NCBI GenBank assembly: GCA_036874045.1
Contig: CM072336.1
Span: forward strand, 9,576,501 to 9,640,500
Length of the DNA stretch: 64,000 bases
Direction: 5' to 3'
Origin: Cymodocea nodosa
Taxonomy: Eukaryota; Streptophyta; Magnoliopsida; Alismatales; Cymodoceaceae
The position numbers and the translations under genes were made by a program. Under the pieces are notes generated by a model. The model saw only the letters and a list, made by a program, of their open reading frames with translations, did not search any database and was not told the DNA's origin. Of the stretch, positions 1-10,531 are shown piece by piece. How positions within the stretch are numbered: the stretch's first letter is position 1; the number at the start of each line of letters is the position of its first letter.

Positions 1-1288
1 AGATCCATCCGCTTGACTTTACAAGAAACACTGTGAAGTTTTTTTGACAAATACCATCCATATTAGTTCAGGACTACGTATGTGATGAAGATAAATGTGA
101 TGGAAGTAGGCAAGTAAAGCAGCAAGTATATACGTGATTTTAACTTTTTATTCTATTATCCACTCAATTCAAGTTTGTTTGCACATCGGCTCTCATCATC
201 AAGATTCCAGTCCTTTCTTCTTAGCTGCTGCTGGTGCTGCTGCTCTCTCTCTATATATATATGTTGTAAAAAGATAATATGTAATATAATATTTTCATAT
301 AATATATTGTCTACTTTTGAAAAAATTTAGATTGTAATGAACAATATTGTTTATGTTAATTACAGGTATGTTATTTCACTTGTTATATCTGTATTTAGTA
401 AAATTTTAAGATATATTATAATATTTAAAATATTACTTTTTAAATATAATATCTTTTAAAAATAATATTCTAATGTATTATTTAATTTTTAAAATATTAT
501 TATTATTTTAATTCCTTTTAACTACACAAACACCCTATTTTCCATCATTTTCTCTAATACACAAATAATACTGTATTTCCTATTATATCTTATCATTGCC
601 TACCATCTTCATTTCTCACTACTTTCATATTTCTAGTTGTTTTATTTTTCGATGAAAAAATGTACACAAATAGAGTCTAAAAGTTTGACTCGTTGAATGT
701 TATCCCTTGTACTTGTTGTAAACGCCAAAGCAAAATTGTAGGTATACTTCCATTTCTACATCACTACTTACTAATTTTATGTCATGACCACTTCACCTGG
801 AGACCATCTGAAGAACAAAGATTTTTCTCGAGTAACGATGGTAGCTTTTGCATAGCTTAAATCATGATAAAAATTGCAAATGTTGGTACCTTTCGTTGAT
901 TAAATTGGTGTAGTTAACTAGCCTAGCAATGAGAAAGAAAGTTACATGATATTCGTGGCTTGTATAATATCAAATATTTTACATGTGAAATTCTTATCTT
1001 TGAAAATAAATCTTAAAGAGAGAGAGGGGGTTAGTGTACACAGAAAATCAAGAAAAGGAAGAAAAGTATAAACTTTTCTTTTGTTAGGCGGAAAGAATGT
1101 TAACGAAATTCTAGCGGTATAAAACGTGTTACTTTCCTTTCTCGTCATTCATTTCTGACCTCCAGACATCCGATTTCGCTCCCCCAACCTTTCCGACTTG
1201 CCCATCCTCACAACCTCCAACACCGATGCTACACAACTCATGGCTTCCTCGTTCATTTCTAAACATCAAGATGACCTCCTCGTGTGTA
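1..1288. repeat. Left copy of a direct repeat that recurs at the window end
   Basis: The first 1,288 bases match 62,713-64,000 in the same orientation with a constant offset of 62,712 and no net insertion or deletion. By eye I found one substitution (g at about 865 against a at about 63,577). The match runs off both window ends, so its true length is unknown. Positions 1 to about 250 are also present inverted at about 11,131-11,373, but that copy is more diverged. The block includes a GCTG/CT/AT simple-repeat run at about 222-262 and otherwise very AT-rich DNA without a credible gene. It suggests a recent large tandem duplication or an assembly duplication. Confidence 0.95.
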
Positions 1289-1809
1289 AACAATGGTCGA
1301 CCTCCAACTCTATGCATTGGAAGCATCCCTCGAACTCTTGACCTCATGACGTCGTCGCAGCCTCTAGCGTTCAATCCCCAAAAATATCACACATTGGAAC
1401 CTCCTGCCTCGCTCGAAATTGAAAGCTCCTTCGTTCGCACTCTAGCTTTAGATGGAAGAAAGCCCTTCGCGACCAGAAATATTTGCTTGTCCTCGATTAT
1501 CATAATTCAAAATTAATTAAATAGTCTTATTCAAAGTAACTATTTAATGATAATTTTGTAATTTTTTTGAACTTCTATGATATCATAATCTAGTTTTTTT
1601 TTTTGAGATTGAAGTAATAAATTTAATTGTAAGTACAATCTTAAAGACTGAAACTCATATTAATGACACATTAAAATTTTTTTTATCATCATTAAAGTTA
1701 GTCTACATCATCTAACACATAAATGTCTTTTGTGCAGTACATATTTTTATTATTGTGTTGTTATTCCATAGGTTTTATTCTATTTATTGAAATCTTGCTT
1801 GTGTAGAAT
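1289..1809. other. Unassigned intergenic stretch
   Basis: About 1,130-1,480 is noticeably richer in G and C than its surroundings and holds overlapping open frames on both strands (for example 1,226-1,516 on +). None has a recognisable domain or signal peptide. The rest, to 1,809, is AT-rich with nothing I can assign. Confidence 0.4.
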
Positions 1810-2284
1810 ATGAATACTCCTGATAGGAAAATGACAGGTAGAGTTAGAAGTTACATTAATTGGAATGCTAAAGTAAATACATATTTCTTAAATATTTTAG
1901 TTAAAGTATTAAATGAAGGAAATAAAAAAAAAACTTATGATGCAAAAATAAAAGGTAGCACTTGAGATGAAGTAATTGAAAAATACAATACTAGAAGAAA
2001 TACAGGTATCACAAGGAAGAACGTAGAAAATCACTTAAAAACTTGGAAATTACTCTAAAATTGCAAATTAGAGTGAATGGAGTTAGAATTTCATCTAAGG
2101 ATACAGTGACATTGATGATGAGATATAAAAGGAGTTTGTTATTACTGATGATATATTTCCAACAAGAGAAGTATATACAGATGGACATTCACAAGTTAGA
2201 ATGAGTCAAGAACAAAGAAAAAAAATAGTTGATAAGATGCGTAAGGATATGATGATGACGATGTTGGATGAAAGAATTATTTAA
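1810..2284 (+). pseudogene. Broken Myb/SANT-like DNA-binding domain gene
   Basis: An ATG at 1,810 opens a frame reading MNTPDRKMTGRVRSYINWN and continuing through a short helix-rich region (YFLNILVKVLNEGNK). A TGA then stands where a tryptophan is expected, before DEVIEKYN. The frame goes on through an ITRKNVENHLKTWK-like segment to a TAA. The order W...L-x-x-L/V...EGNK...ITxxNVxNxLxTWK is typical of the Myb/SANT-like domain (Myb_DNA-bind_3 type) of plant nuclear proteins and of PIF/Harbinger-associated proteins. The following 230 bases keep a partial open frame rich in Lys, Met and Asp, consistent with the usual acidic linker. At least two stops make it non-functional. It could be a retro-copied host gene or a remnant of a Harbinger transposon; no transposase is seen nearby. 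Confidence 0.6.
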
Positions 2285-2760
2285 ATCTATTTATGTTCTA
2301 CCTTTGGATTATTCTAGACATTGATATTACAATAATTTGAATATTTTATATCTTTTGACTATTCTTTGTATTTATATTGTAATACTTTGAATGTTTTGTA
2401 CTTTTGGACTATTCTTTCTATTTATGTTGTAATCATTTGAATAAGTATACTTTTTAAATTCATTAATATATATATATTTTTAACATTAAATTATAAATTA
2501 ATGTATCAATTACACAATTTTAAGTAGTATTTATAATTTATTTCATTATTTTTTCAAATTTCAAATATTCTAGTGTGTAGTAAATCCCTCAAAGGAATTC
2601 CAACTTTTTAAACTTTCCAATAAGTGCACTAAACCTTCATGAGAATTTTGAGATTCCAAACATTCCATTTCCTTTTTGTCTAAACTTTTCAATATGCACT
2701 AATAGGATGGCAAAAAAAGGAATTTAAAAAAAAGGGGGTAGAATAGGGGTTACAAGGTTT
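2285..2760. other. AT-rich intergenic DNA
   Basis: No gene or structured repeat is apparent. The sequence consists of short AT-rich runs with poly-A and poly-G tracts near 2,715-2,750. Confidence 0.4.
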
Positions 2761-3515
2761 CATACCACAACTTTGACAAAAATAAAACAAAAAACTTATA
2801 ACCTTATATTGCTCTTGCTTTAAGGAATGATTCTGGAGTTAAATTTGCTTTGAAAAAGATTGATCTTAATGTTCTAAATCATAGAAAGGCTTTGAACATG
2901 TCAATTTGGGGTGTAAGAGAAGATGCTGAGAAATGAAGACCTTCTAAGTAGCATAGGTAGTCTTATTTATAGAATGAAGGTGTTCTCTGACAACTAATTT
3001 TTTAGTCAAAATAGATTAACATTTTTAGTGCCATTAATCTACTTTTCAATAATGCTAGTTTCTAGGTCAAACAAATATCTAACAATTAATTCATTTTGCA
3101 AGTCTGAAATTTCTTGCATGAATTTTTATATGGAACATTGTTGACAATAAAAAAAGATTTGAAATTGATGAATGAGAAAAAAATGAAATGAAAAAGAAAA
3201 GCGGGAAAAAAAATGTAGTTTCAAGAAAAAAAAAGAATTGAGTGCAACACCATGTGACTCTCTCTATCGCTTCCCAGCAATGCTTGACCAGACATTCACT
3301 TGCTTCATTCGTCACGAGTTCATGCTTCATTGCCCATCACCCATGATACTTCATCCTCTCCATGGAGATGGCAATGGAATTAATTCCTTGGAGATGGAAT
3401 TAAACCTTTTTTAAAAAAAAGAAGAGGTTTATAATATATCTAAATAAAAATTTGTATGACCTATATGCATTTAAGGTAAGCAAAAGATTTTTTTAGATGG
3501 GAGAATATAACATCT
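2761..3515. repeat. Dispersed repeat, copy 1 (second copy at 57,586-58,317)
   Basis: From CATACCA at 2,761 to AACATCT at 3,515 the sequence aligns by eye with 57,586-58,317, with scattered substitutions and small gaps. The left edge of the second copy falls exactly at the end of a copia LTR (CTAACA at 57,585), so in that copy the boundary is an LTR junction. The later part (from 3,240) is also present at 26,386 onward. The open frame at 3,091-3,330 on the - strand is low-complexity (Phe-rich) and is not called as a gene. Confidence 0.75.
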
Positions 3516-4620
3516 AAAGTAAACATTTAATATATTTTAGATACGAAATATATAATATTTAAAATAAAATATCAAAGCTCTTTAGATATAACATATAAAT
3601 ATCTAAAGAAAAAAAAACTTTGGACATGATATAAAATATCCAAGGCAAAAAATTAAAACACTTTAGATATAATACATAAATATTTAAAGTGGAAATTAAA
3701 ATACTTTGGATACGACATATAGATATTCAAAGCAAAAAATGGGAAAAAGAAATTAAAGCAAAAATTAAATATTTTAGATATGAATTATAAATATCAAAAA
3801 AAGAGAGAGGAAATATGAACTTTGTCATGCCATATTTAGTATTCGATTTGATTGAAGCTGAAACTTGAATTACATATAATAATAATAATATTGGTTATGC
3901 CAAATTAGGAGTGTGCTTTAACTGAAATTAAAATATACCAAATGCTATTATAAAATTCCAGATGTTAATTAAAAAAAGTAAAGTTAGAACATGTTAGATA
4001 CAACACTCATAAAAAAAATTATTAAAATACTTTGGGTATGATATATGAATATCCAAAGTAAAGGAGAGATGATATGAAATGTAAATATCTAAGGTTTGAA
4101 AAATATTAAATGCTTTTGGATAAGCGCCTAAATTATCCACATAATATATATTTTGTTGTAAAATATAAATATATAAAATATCAAAATATAAATAGAAAAT
4201 TTTCAAAATATCCCAAATATTTAAAATATCAATTATTCTTAGATATGAGTATAAATTGTCCAAAAAAAATAGAGAGTATAAAATGTTAAATTACTCTTAG
4301 ATAAGAGTCTAAACTATCCATGTAACCTATAATTTGATATAAAATATCAAAATATAAATGGAATATTATCAAAATATTGAAAATATTAATTACTCTCAGA
4401 TATGAGTATAAACTATTTATAAAAAAAGAGAGAATAAAATATTAAATTACTTCTAGATGAGAGTCTAAACTATGTACATAACCCATACTTTGATAAAAAA
4501 ATATAAATATATAAAATATCAAAATATAAATGTAAAATTATCAAAATATTTAAAATTCCAAATACTCCCATATATGAGTATAAATTGTCTACAAAATTTA
4601 AATTTTGACTCAAATAAAAA
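3480..4620. repeat. AT-rich degenerate minisatellite region
   Basis: Recurring words such as TTTAGATAT, AAATATCTAAAG and TACTC-(6-7 nt)-GAGTATAAACTAT are spaced at roughly 60-120 bp. The TACTC...GAGTA part is itself palindromic. The same motifs occur at 26,640-27,760 and 33,050-33,250, and in reverse complement at 58,760-59,300. No coding capacity is seen; the 3,994-4,263 frame is a by-product of the repeats. Confidence 0.6.
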
Positions 4621-4625
4621 ATATG

Positions 4626-5570
4626 TGTAGGATTGAATGGCTACACAAGAGGGGGGTGAATTGTGTTTTTCAACATTTTCAATTATAATTGAAACTTCAA
4701 AATTAAAAACTAGTCAAGAAACTGTTTTAATCAAATCATTTTATTCAAGGTTTCAATTACAATATACAATTGCATTCTCTTCAGAAATTGTAGATACAAT
4801 TATATAATGATACCATGTTTTATCTAATCAATTTCATAACTATAAATAGAGAAAACTAATTTTTAGAATTTAAAACATTTCTCCTTGTTTGAGATTTTTC
4901 TTTTTCTTCTGCAAATCTTCAGTGACTAATATCTGACCTTTTCTATTACACTGAATTTGTTTTCTTTTGATTCTTCAATTCTTTAGTGACATATATTTGA
5001 CTTTCTCTTCTTCATTGAATTTTCTTTTATCTAAGAGCTTTTCCCTATAGAGGTGTTTTGATCTCTGAAAATATATTTCGTTTGGTGTGCAGGGATGATT
5101 GATCAACGAGAATTCTATGCCTTTTATACTGTATTTTCATTTCATGCATATCTTCTACATTTAACCACAATCAGTTTCTCACTCTTCATGTCTTCTCTTT
5201 TTCCTTCATCAAAATACACACGTTCTGACCTATGTTTTCCTCTCAAATTTTCTTTAATCATCAATCCTAGATCTTTGAAAAATTTCTTGCAAAATAAACT
5301 TTCTCATTTAAAATTTTTCATCAAATGTTATAAGAAGTCGTTGTGTTAATGTTAACTAAAGGAGTAAAATAAGTAGAATTATAACTTAACGAGTTCATCA
5401 TGTGCCAAATCACGTGACAAGGTATATAGCTAACTCAATGAACTAAGTCTGTGGTGTTACACTAACTTAACGAACCAGCTTCATAGTGTTACAATTAACT
5501 CAACGAACTAACTTCGTTGTGTTACTGATAACTCAACAAACCAGTAATAAATAAATGTTTTAAACAATAA
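4626..5570 (-). mobile_element. Copia A 3' LTR fragment, copy 1
   Basis: The segment starts with TGTAGGATTG and the run AAGAGGGGGGTGAATTG, matching the U5 side of the complete LTR at 41,187-42,718 read on the same plus-strand coordinates. The element itself is on the minus strand. Similarity fades after about 945 bp, and integrase-coding sequence follows directly, without the rest of the LTR and without reverse transcriptase. It contains several AACTCAACGAAC-type short inverted motifs (about 5,400-5,550). Confidence 0.75.
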
Positions 5571-6530
5571 AGTATTTACCAATTTTGGTCATTTCTTGAA
5601 GTGATCGATTCTTTCTCTCAACAACACCATTTTGAGAATGTACTCTAGGAAAAAAATATCTATGATCAATACCATGATCTTTATAGTAATTATCTATTTG
5701 ATCATTTTCAAATGCAGTACCATGATCACTTATAAGTTTTTGAATAGAGACATTTTGTTCATTTTGAACAAGATTGCAAAACTTTTTAAACTTTTCAAAA
5801 ACATATGTCTTAGTTGCTAGAAAATATACCCAAGTGTATCTAGAGAAGTCATCTACTAAAACAAATATATATCATTTACCACTAAGACTCATGATTCTTG
5901 TTGGTCCAAATAGATCCATATGTATAAGTTCTAAGACTCTCTTGCTTGATATATCATTTTTGGATTTAAAAGAGTTTTTATGAAGTTTACCTAACTCACA
6001 TGCATCACACATGAAATCTTTTGAGTATTTAATCTTTGGTAAACCTCTTACTAAATTTTTTCTAAATAAGTTATGCAACAATTTCATATTTATATGCCTA
6101 ATCATTCTATGCCAAAGATATGCATCACTAGTTTCAACTAGCAAACATGAATTTAAATCAACTACACTAGAAGGTAAAGATAAAATACATACAGAACTTT
6201 TTCTTTCAGCAATAAAACTTCAATTCATCTGTAATTTTATCAATAATTTTGCATATATTATCTTTAAACAATACATAGTATCCTTTATCAATTAGTTTTA
6301 TAATACTCAGCAAATTAAATCCTAGGTTTTCTACATATAATACATTTGAAATAACACAAGTAGGAGTTATTTAAACATTACCTATACCTATGATTTTATC
6401 CTTTCTTTTGTTTTTAAATATTACACTTCCTTTCTTGGTATTTATAAAATTTTTTAGTAGACTTTTCTATCCAGTCATGTGACTTGATGCTCCACTATCT
6501 AAAATCTATTTTGATGTTGTTATCTCCTGC
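5571..6530 (-). pseudogene. Copia A integrase, GAG-pre-integrase and protease remnant, copy 1
   Basis: Read on the minus strand, the block holds a protease-like motif near 6,500 (DSGASSHM), preceded by a TAG where the usual Trp is expected. A GAG-pre-integrase region follows (LWHRMIRHINMKLLHNL; zinc-binding residues in MCDACELGKLHK). The start of the integrase core (LIHMDLFGPTRIMS) comes next, with a later integrase part near 5,580-5,640 (ERxNRSLQEM-like). Several stops and frame breaks exist. The catalytic core beyond the first Asp, the reverse transcriptase and the RNase H are absent, the element being fused to a mid-LTR position at about 5,570. It is the sister of the remnant at 28,726-29,700. 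Confidence 0.75.
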
Positions 6531-6839
6531 AAAACAAGTTGAGAAGAAATATTTCTTGGTACCTAATGTCTTTAAGGACTAAGTTCATTAAAAGCATATT
6601 TCTTCTTTTTGTTTAAAAATAGTCTAACATTATCATTTATATTCTTGTTAATTGCAAGTACTACTAATTTATCATTAGCTTCATACTTACTTATAGAATT
6701 ATTAATCTTCTTAAAATTATTTTTATTTTCAGATGTAGTATAATCAAGACCAAACCAATTTTTATCAGATGTTAATTTATTTTGGTCATATACATACATT
6801 TTAGTAAGATCGTACCAAGATTTTGTACTTGTATTTAAA
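6531..6839 (-). pseudogene. Copia A gag-protease linker remnant, copy 1
   Basis: The open frame (to about 6,572) reads residues such as STKSWYDLTKMY and NWFGLDYTTSENK, which match the C-terminal part of the longer frame at 29,771-30,538. This low-complexity, Asn/Lys-rich region lies between gag and protease in this copia family. It stops at 6,839, where the family-B LTR begins, so the gag part is missing here. Confidence 0.65.
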
Positions 6840-6840
6840 A

Positions 6841-8152
6841 TGGAGAAATCGGTAGTTGAAAGCTTAAAAGGGAAAATCGGAGAGTTAGAAAGATAACTAT
6901 CCAAAATTTCAAGAGAGTTTCGGTGAGTTACAGTTTAACTATCCGAAACTTAAGTCATTGAATTTCCCATGTGTAGAATTCCAAACAGATACTCAAACGG
7001 ATTTTCGGGGAGTTAGAAAGATAACTATCCGAAATTTCAAAAGAGTTTCGGTGAGTTACAGTTTAACCATCTGAAACTTAAGTCATTGAATTTCCCACGT
7101 GCAGAATTCCAGAGAGTGGCTCATATAAGTTTTCGGAGAGTTAGAAAAATAACTATCCGAAATCCTGAAGTATTTCGGTGAGTGACAGGAATAACCTTCT
7201 GAAATTTAAGTCAGCCCTTTATGCACGTGCTAAATTAATGTAATCGACAAGTACATAACTGTTCAGTAAGTTACAGTTATAAGTATCCAATTGGATGACA
7301 GCTCACATTTAAATATTCTGGAATCCTACTTGGCAGTTAAGGTTAAGTGATCTTTCGGTGAGTTACAGATACTCTTCGGAGAGTTGCATAGCTAACTATC
7401 CAAAAGAATAGGAAAATTGGTAAGATATCTTGAAACGATCTTCTGAACGGTCACTTGCCGTATTGGGACTTGAGGCTAATCAAGTACAGTAGAATACATT
7501 CATTGGAAGAAAATATGATCGTTGTACATATCAGGTATATATACAAGATATAGACAATGGATTTAGACAGCCTTTTGCTCATATACATATAGAGATACAA
7601 TATACATTGCAGATCAATTACTAATATAGAAGAAAGCTCAAATTCAGTTCAACAAAGAATCGATTGAAAGCTGGATTTACAAGAAGATTCTTAAAGCTCT
7701 CCATGTGCAGAAAGTCTGATCCAAGAAGGATCATTTGGTTCGTGGCTTCAACCTAAAAGCTACATTCAGTTGTTGGTTTGAGTTTTGACCTGAAAACTCA
7801 AGAGGTTGGTTTTCTGGAGTTTATACCTGACAACTTCTGAGTGTTGGTTTTCTGGAGTTTATATCTGAAAACTTCTGTGTGGTTGGTTCTTGCTTCGACC
7901 TGAAAGCAAGTGTATAAGTGTTGAGACACTTAGTGAAGCCCAAGTGACCCTTGGGGGTGGACTAGCCAAGTTGGTGAACCACTTAAAATTCTCTTGTGTT
8001 TCTTACCTTTATTTCCGCTATGCATGATATTTTTATCTGATTATTACTTGTGCAAACTGATTAATCAAATTAGTTAGTAAAGTGAAAAATAGGCTTAAAT
8101 TCACACTGTTCTCCATTCACCCCCCCTTTGTTGAAGCCATTCATTCCTAACA
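6841..8152 (+). mobile_element. Copia B LTR, solo or truncated
   Basis: The segment ends with ATTCACCCCCCC, then TTGAAGCC...CCTAACA, the usual U5 end of a copia LTR on the plus strand. It begins with TGGAGAAATCGG. No primer-binding site follows. The next bases are integrase coding sequence on the opposite strand (after a VLVDD motif), so this is a solo LTR or a rearranged end. A second LTR of the same family lies at about 55,961-57,585 (shared TTGGTTCTTGCTT and GAAAGCAAGTGT segments). I found no matching target-site duplication. Confidence 0.65.
6879..7230. repeat. Three tandem ~128-bp repeats inside the copia B LTR
   Basis: Units begin near 6,879, 7,007 and 7,135 with GG(A/G)GAGTTAGAAA and carry two imperfect hairpin motifs each: GGAGAGTTAG...ATAACTATCC and TTCGGTGAGTTACAG...TAACTATCCGAA. 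The third unit is more diverged. Such tandem arrays in the U3 part of plant LTRs often hold enhancer motifs; that role is an inference here. Confidence 0.7.
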
Positions 8153-8790
8153 TCATCAACTAGTACAAAAGCATAATGTTTACCTCCTAGACTAGTTGTT
8201 CTAGTAGGTCCAAATAAATCCATACACACTAGTTCTAATACTCTTTTGCTTGTTATTTCATTTAATCTTTTAAAGGATGTTTTATGTAATTTACCTAGTT
8301 GACACGCATCACACATAAACTCTTTCGAGTACTTAATACTAGGTAAACCTCTAACTAGATTCTTTTTAGACAGCTTTTGTAATAATTTTAAGTTTGAGTG
8401 TCCTAGCCTTCTATGCCATAAAATGACTTCATTCGATTTTGCAATTAAGCAAGCATTGTCTTTAATAATATCAGAAGGAAAATTTAGAATACAAATAGAT
8501 CATTTCTTGTATGCAGTGAATAAAATTTCGTTTGTAGTCATGTCCATAATTTTACAAGAATCTTTTTCAAAAATTACTCTGTAAATCTTCATTAAAACAG
8601 GAACACTCAATAAATTAAAACCTAAGTTTTTAACTAATAAGACATCATTTATAAAACATTTCTCAGTTACCTAAACCTTCCAGACCCAAGGATATTTATT
8701 TTGCTTTTATTTTCAAAGGTAACTTGTTCGTTCTTGGTCTTTGTTATTTCTATAAGTAATCGTATATCTCCAGTCATGTGGCTGGATGCT
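8153..8790 (-). pseudogene. Copia B integrase start, GAG-pre-integrase and protease C-part
   Basis: On the minus strand the sequence reads from a protease tail through a GAG-pre-integrase domain to the integrase start. Visible parts are MCDACQLGKLHKTSFK (zinc-ligand region) and LVCMDLFGPTRTTSLGGKHYAFVLVDD, which contains the first catalytic Asp of the integrase core. It is cut off right after VLVDD at 8,153, so the D,D-35-E triad is incomplete. It is related to, but clearly different from, copia A. Confidence 0.75.
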
Positions 8791-10000
8791 CCACTATCCA
8801 TTATCCATTTTGATTTGTGTACCTACAAAACAGTCAAAAAGAGATTTTATCTCTTGGTACCCATTTTTGAGTAGGTTCAAGAATTTTAGAGGAGTCATAT
8901 CAAAATAATCCATATTTTTAGACTTCAACTTATCTATTTTCTGATAATTATTTTTGCATTTCTTTATCTTGGTGTTATAATTATCAGAACATTTATCTCC
9001 ATGTAAACCAAAGTTGAAATTTTCATTTCTGACATTATTTGATTTCCAATATCTGATATTCTTTAAATATGAAGAAAATTGATCAAGAATATTAAAATTC
9101 TCAAATGTCTTAGCTTCATTCTTCTGAAGATTTCTTTTGAAATTCTTGCATCGTGTGCTATCATTTATATGCTGCATTTCATCAATTTGCACATATTTTT
9201 CTCCCTTTTTGATTACACACGGAATAGTTTTTCTCTTACTATTCTTAGTACTGGAAATAAAGACATTATTTTTAGCAGTACCATCATGCAATATATAATT
9301 TTCAGAAGATGCATCGTGTAAACCAATACCATGTTTTTCTACATTTGATATTTTACTATTGAGTTCATTTGTTAAAGTTTGACTATTATTCCATTTACTT
9401 AATATAGCCTTTTGATCACAGACTTTAATCTTTAACACATCAATTTCTAAATTTAAATAAGTAATAGTCAGTTCTAGTTTTTCAATTTCACATATCATTT
9501 TCTACTTATCAGCAATTAAATTTTCACAATCAGCATGCAATTTTCTTTCTATAGCAATGAACTTTAAAATTTCCTGTGCATGCCTTCGATTTTCTTCTTT
9601 AAATTTATTTAACGTAGAGTTCAGAAAATCAATCTTATTTTCAGATTCATCTAGCATTTTACTAGTGTCCTTTCTTTCTATTTTGACTTTCTTATATTTT
9701 CTGGCCAGTCTATTGTATTCAACAAGTAATCCATCAAAACTATCAAAATTAGCATTTTAATCAGAGGAGACCTCACTAGATTTTGCCATAAAGCATGCAT
9801 TTGCCAGATTTTCTTCTGAATCTGATGTTGATGAGGATTCATTGTCTGATGTTGAATCTTTTGTTTCTTCACTTTGTGAAGCTGAAGAGTCATCCCATGT
9901 CACTTTAAACGCCATTCTCTTTCTGAATTTCTTATTCCTGAAATTCTTCATTGAATTCTTCTTATCTTTGTTGAGAGGACAATCAATTTTAATGTGACTC
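8791..10000 (-). pseudogene. Copia B gag C-terminus, linker and protease
   Basis: A protease motif WIMDSGASSHMTG is encoded just below 8,830. Upstream on the minus strand is a 234-residue frame (8,794-9,498) rich in Asn, Lys and Ser with coiled-coil character at its N-terminus, and above that a gag C-terminal stretch (frames at 9,678-9,951: KRMAFKVTWDDSSASQ). The sequence leading into it encodes HIKIDCPLNKDKK, the second half of a CCHC zinc knuckle (H and last Cys). The first half is missing because the element stops exactly at 10,000, where a MITE begins. Frame breaks show that it is inactive. Confidence 0.7.
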
Positions 10001-10230
10001 GGCCCAACAAATAAGATAAGATAAGATTGAGAGTTATTTTATTATTTTCGTGATTTTTGAGACATTTGGGTGAATAAGATAAGATGATGTAGGCACCACA
10101 TGTTGTTCTTGACTCATTCTAATAGTAACAACATGTGGTGCCCACATCATCTTATCTTATCCATCCAAATGTCTCGAAATCACGAAAATAATAAAATAAC
10201 TCTCAATCTTATATTATTTGTTGGACTGGG
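10001..10230. mobile_element. Hairpin MITE (~230 bp) upstream of the peptide gene
   Basis: Bases 10,001-10,110 and 10,121-10,230 are near-perfect inverted copies of each other. The outer ends are GGCCCAACAAATAA and TTATTTGTTGGACTGGG; inner arms include GATTGAGAGTTATTTTATTA and CACCACATGTTGTT. Only a few mismatches and a short spacer (about 10-15 nt) interrupt the fold. Size, AT content and lack of coding capacity fit a fold-back MITE. No clear target-site duplication is visible, perhaps because the left side is a truncated copia element. It ends about 205 bp before the TATA box of the peptide gene. Confidence 0.8.
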
Positions 10231-10435
10231 CTGCGGGGTGTAGCAATTTTCTTTGTTACGGTAAGCAGGCATCCAATTGTCTTGGGTGGTACACGTTTCA
10301 CTTGTCAAACTCAAACGTGTCGTGTCGAAAATTAATGCACGTTATTTCCATATCTATCAATTTATTTATCTGCCATGACCCAAAAAAGTCGTCTCCCTCT
10401 GTCACCACATCTGACTGCTTCCCATCCACGCTGGC

Positions 10436-10441
10436 TATAAA
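10436..10441 (+). promoter_or_regulatory. TATA box of the cysteine-rich peptide gene
   Basis: TATAAA lies 91 bp upstream of the ATG, in a locally less AT-rich context (CTGGC before, GAGAGAG after). A start of transcription about 30 bp downstream (about 10,470) would give a 5' leader of about 60 nt containing no upstream ATG. The 190 bp before the box contain a CACGT-like core near 10,287-10,320; its function is not shown. Confidence 0.65.
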
Positions 10442-10531
10442 GAGAGAGCATCGTCGAGCTCTTCTTCTCATCAGCTCCTTAATTCAAATATTTCCTTCAA
10501 CGCAAAAACAAGAGAGAAGAGAAAACCATCG

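Larger units (their letters stand above)
3240..6839. repeat. 3.6-kb duplicated block, copy 1 (copy 2 at 26,386-29,996)
   Basis: The two blocks align from AGTGCAA(C/T)AC to GTATTTAAA, covering AT-rich minisatellite-like DNA (about 3,480-4,620), a copia A LTR fragment and the adjoining integrase/protease coding remnant. Because the match extends on both sides of the LTR, the two copies arose by duplication of a larger segment and not by two independent transpositions. Copy 1 ends at 6,839 exactly where a family-B LTR begins. Copy 2 continues into the rest of the element. Confidence 0.85.

Noticed and set aside
942..1148. 68-residue frame present in both direct-repeat copies
   Set aside because: Identity follows from the near-perfect DNA duplication; the frame is low-complexity and lacks gene signals.
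1226..1516. 96-residue open frame, with another on the opposite strand (1,129-1,374)
   Set aside because: No domain, no signal peptide and no conserved start context; the region is merely GC-richer. The second copy runs off the window, so conservation cannot be tested.
7801..7960. Closely spaced repeats (GGTTGGTTTTCTGGAGTTTATA) as a possible CRISPR-like array
   Set aside because: Only two or three copies without regular spacers, inside a plant LTR; simple duplication.
10001..10230. Hairpin as a microRNA precursor
   Set aside because: The stem is nearly perfect over about 110 bp with MITE-like ends, more like a transposon than a miRNA gene; small-RNA data would be needed.
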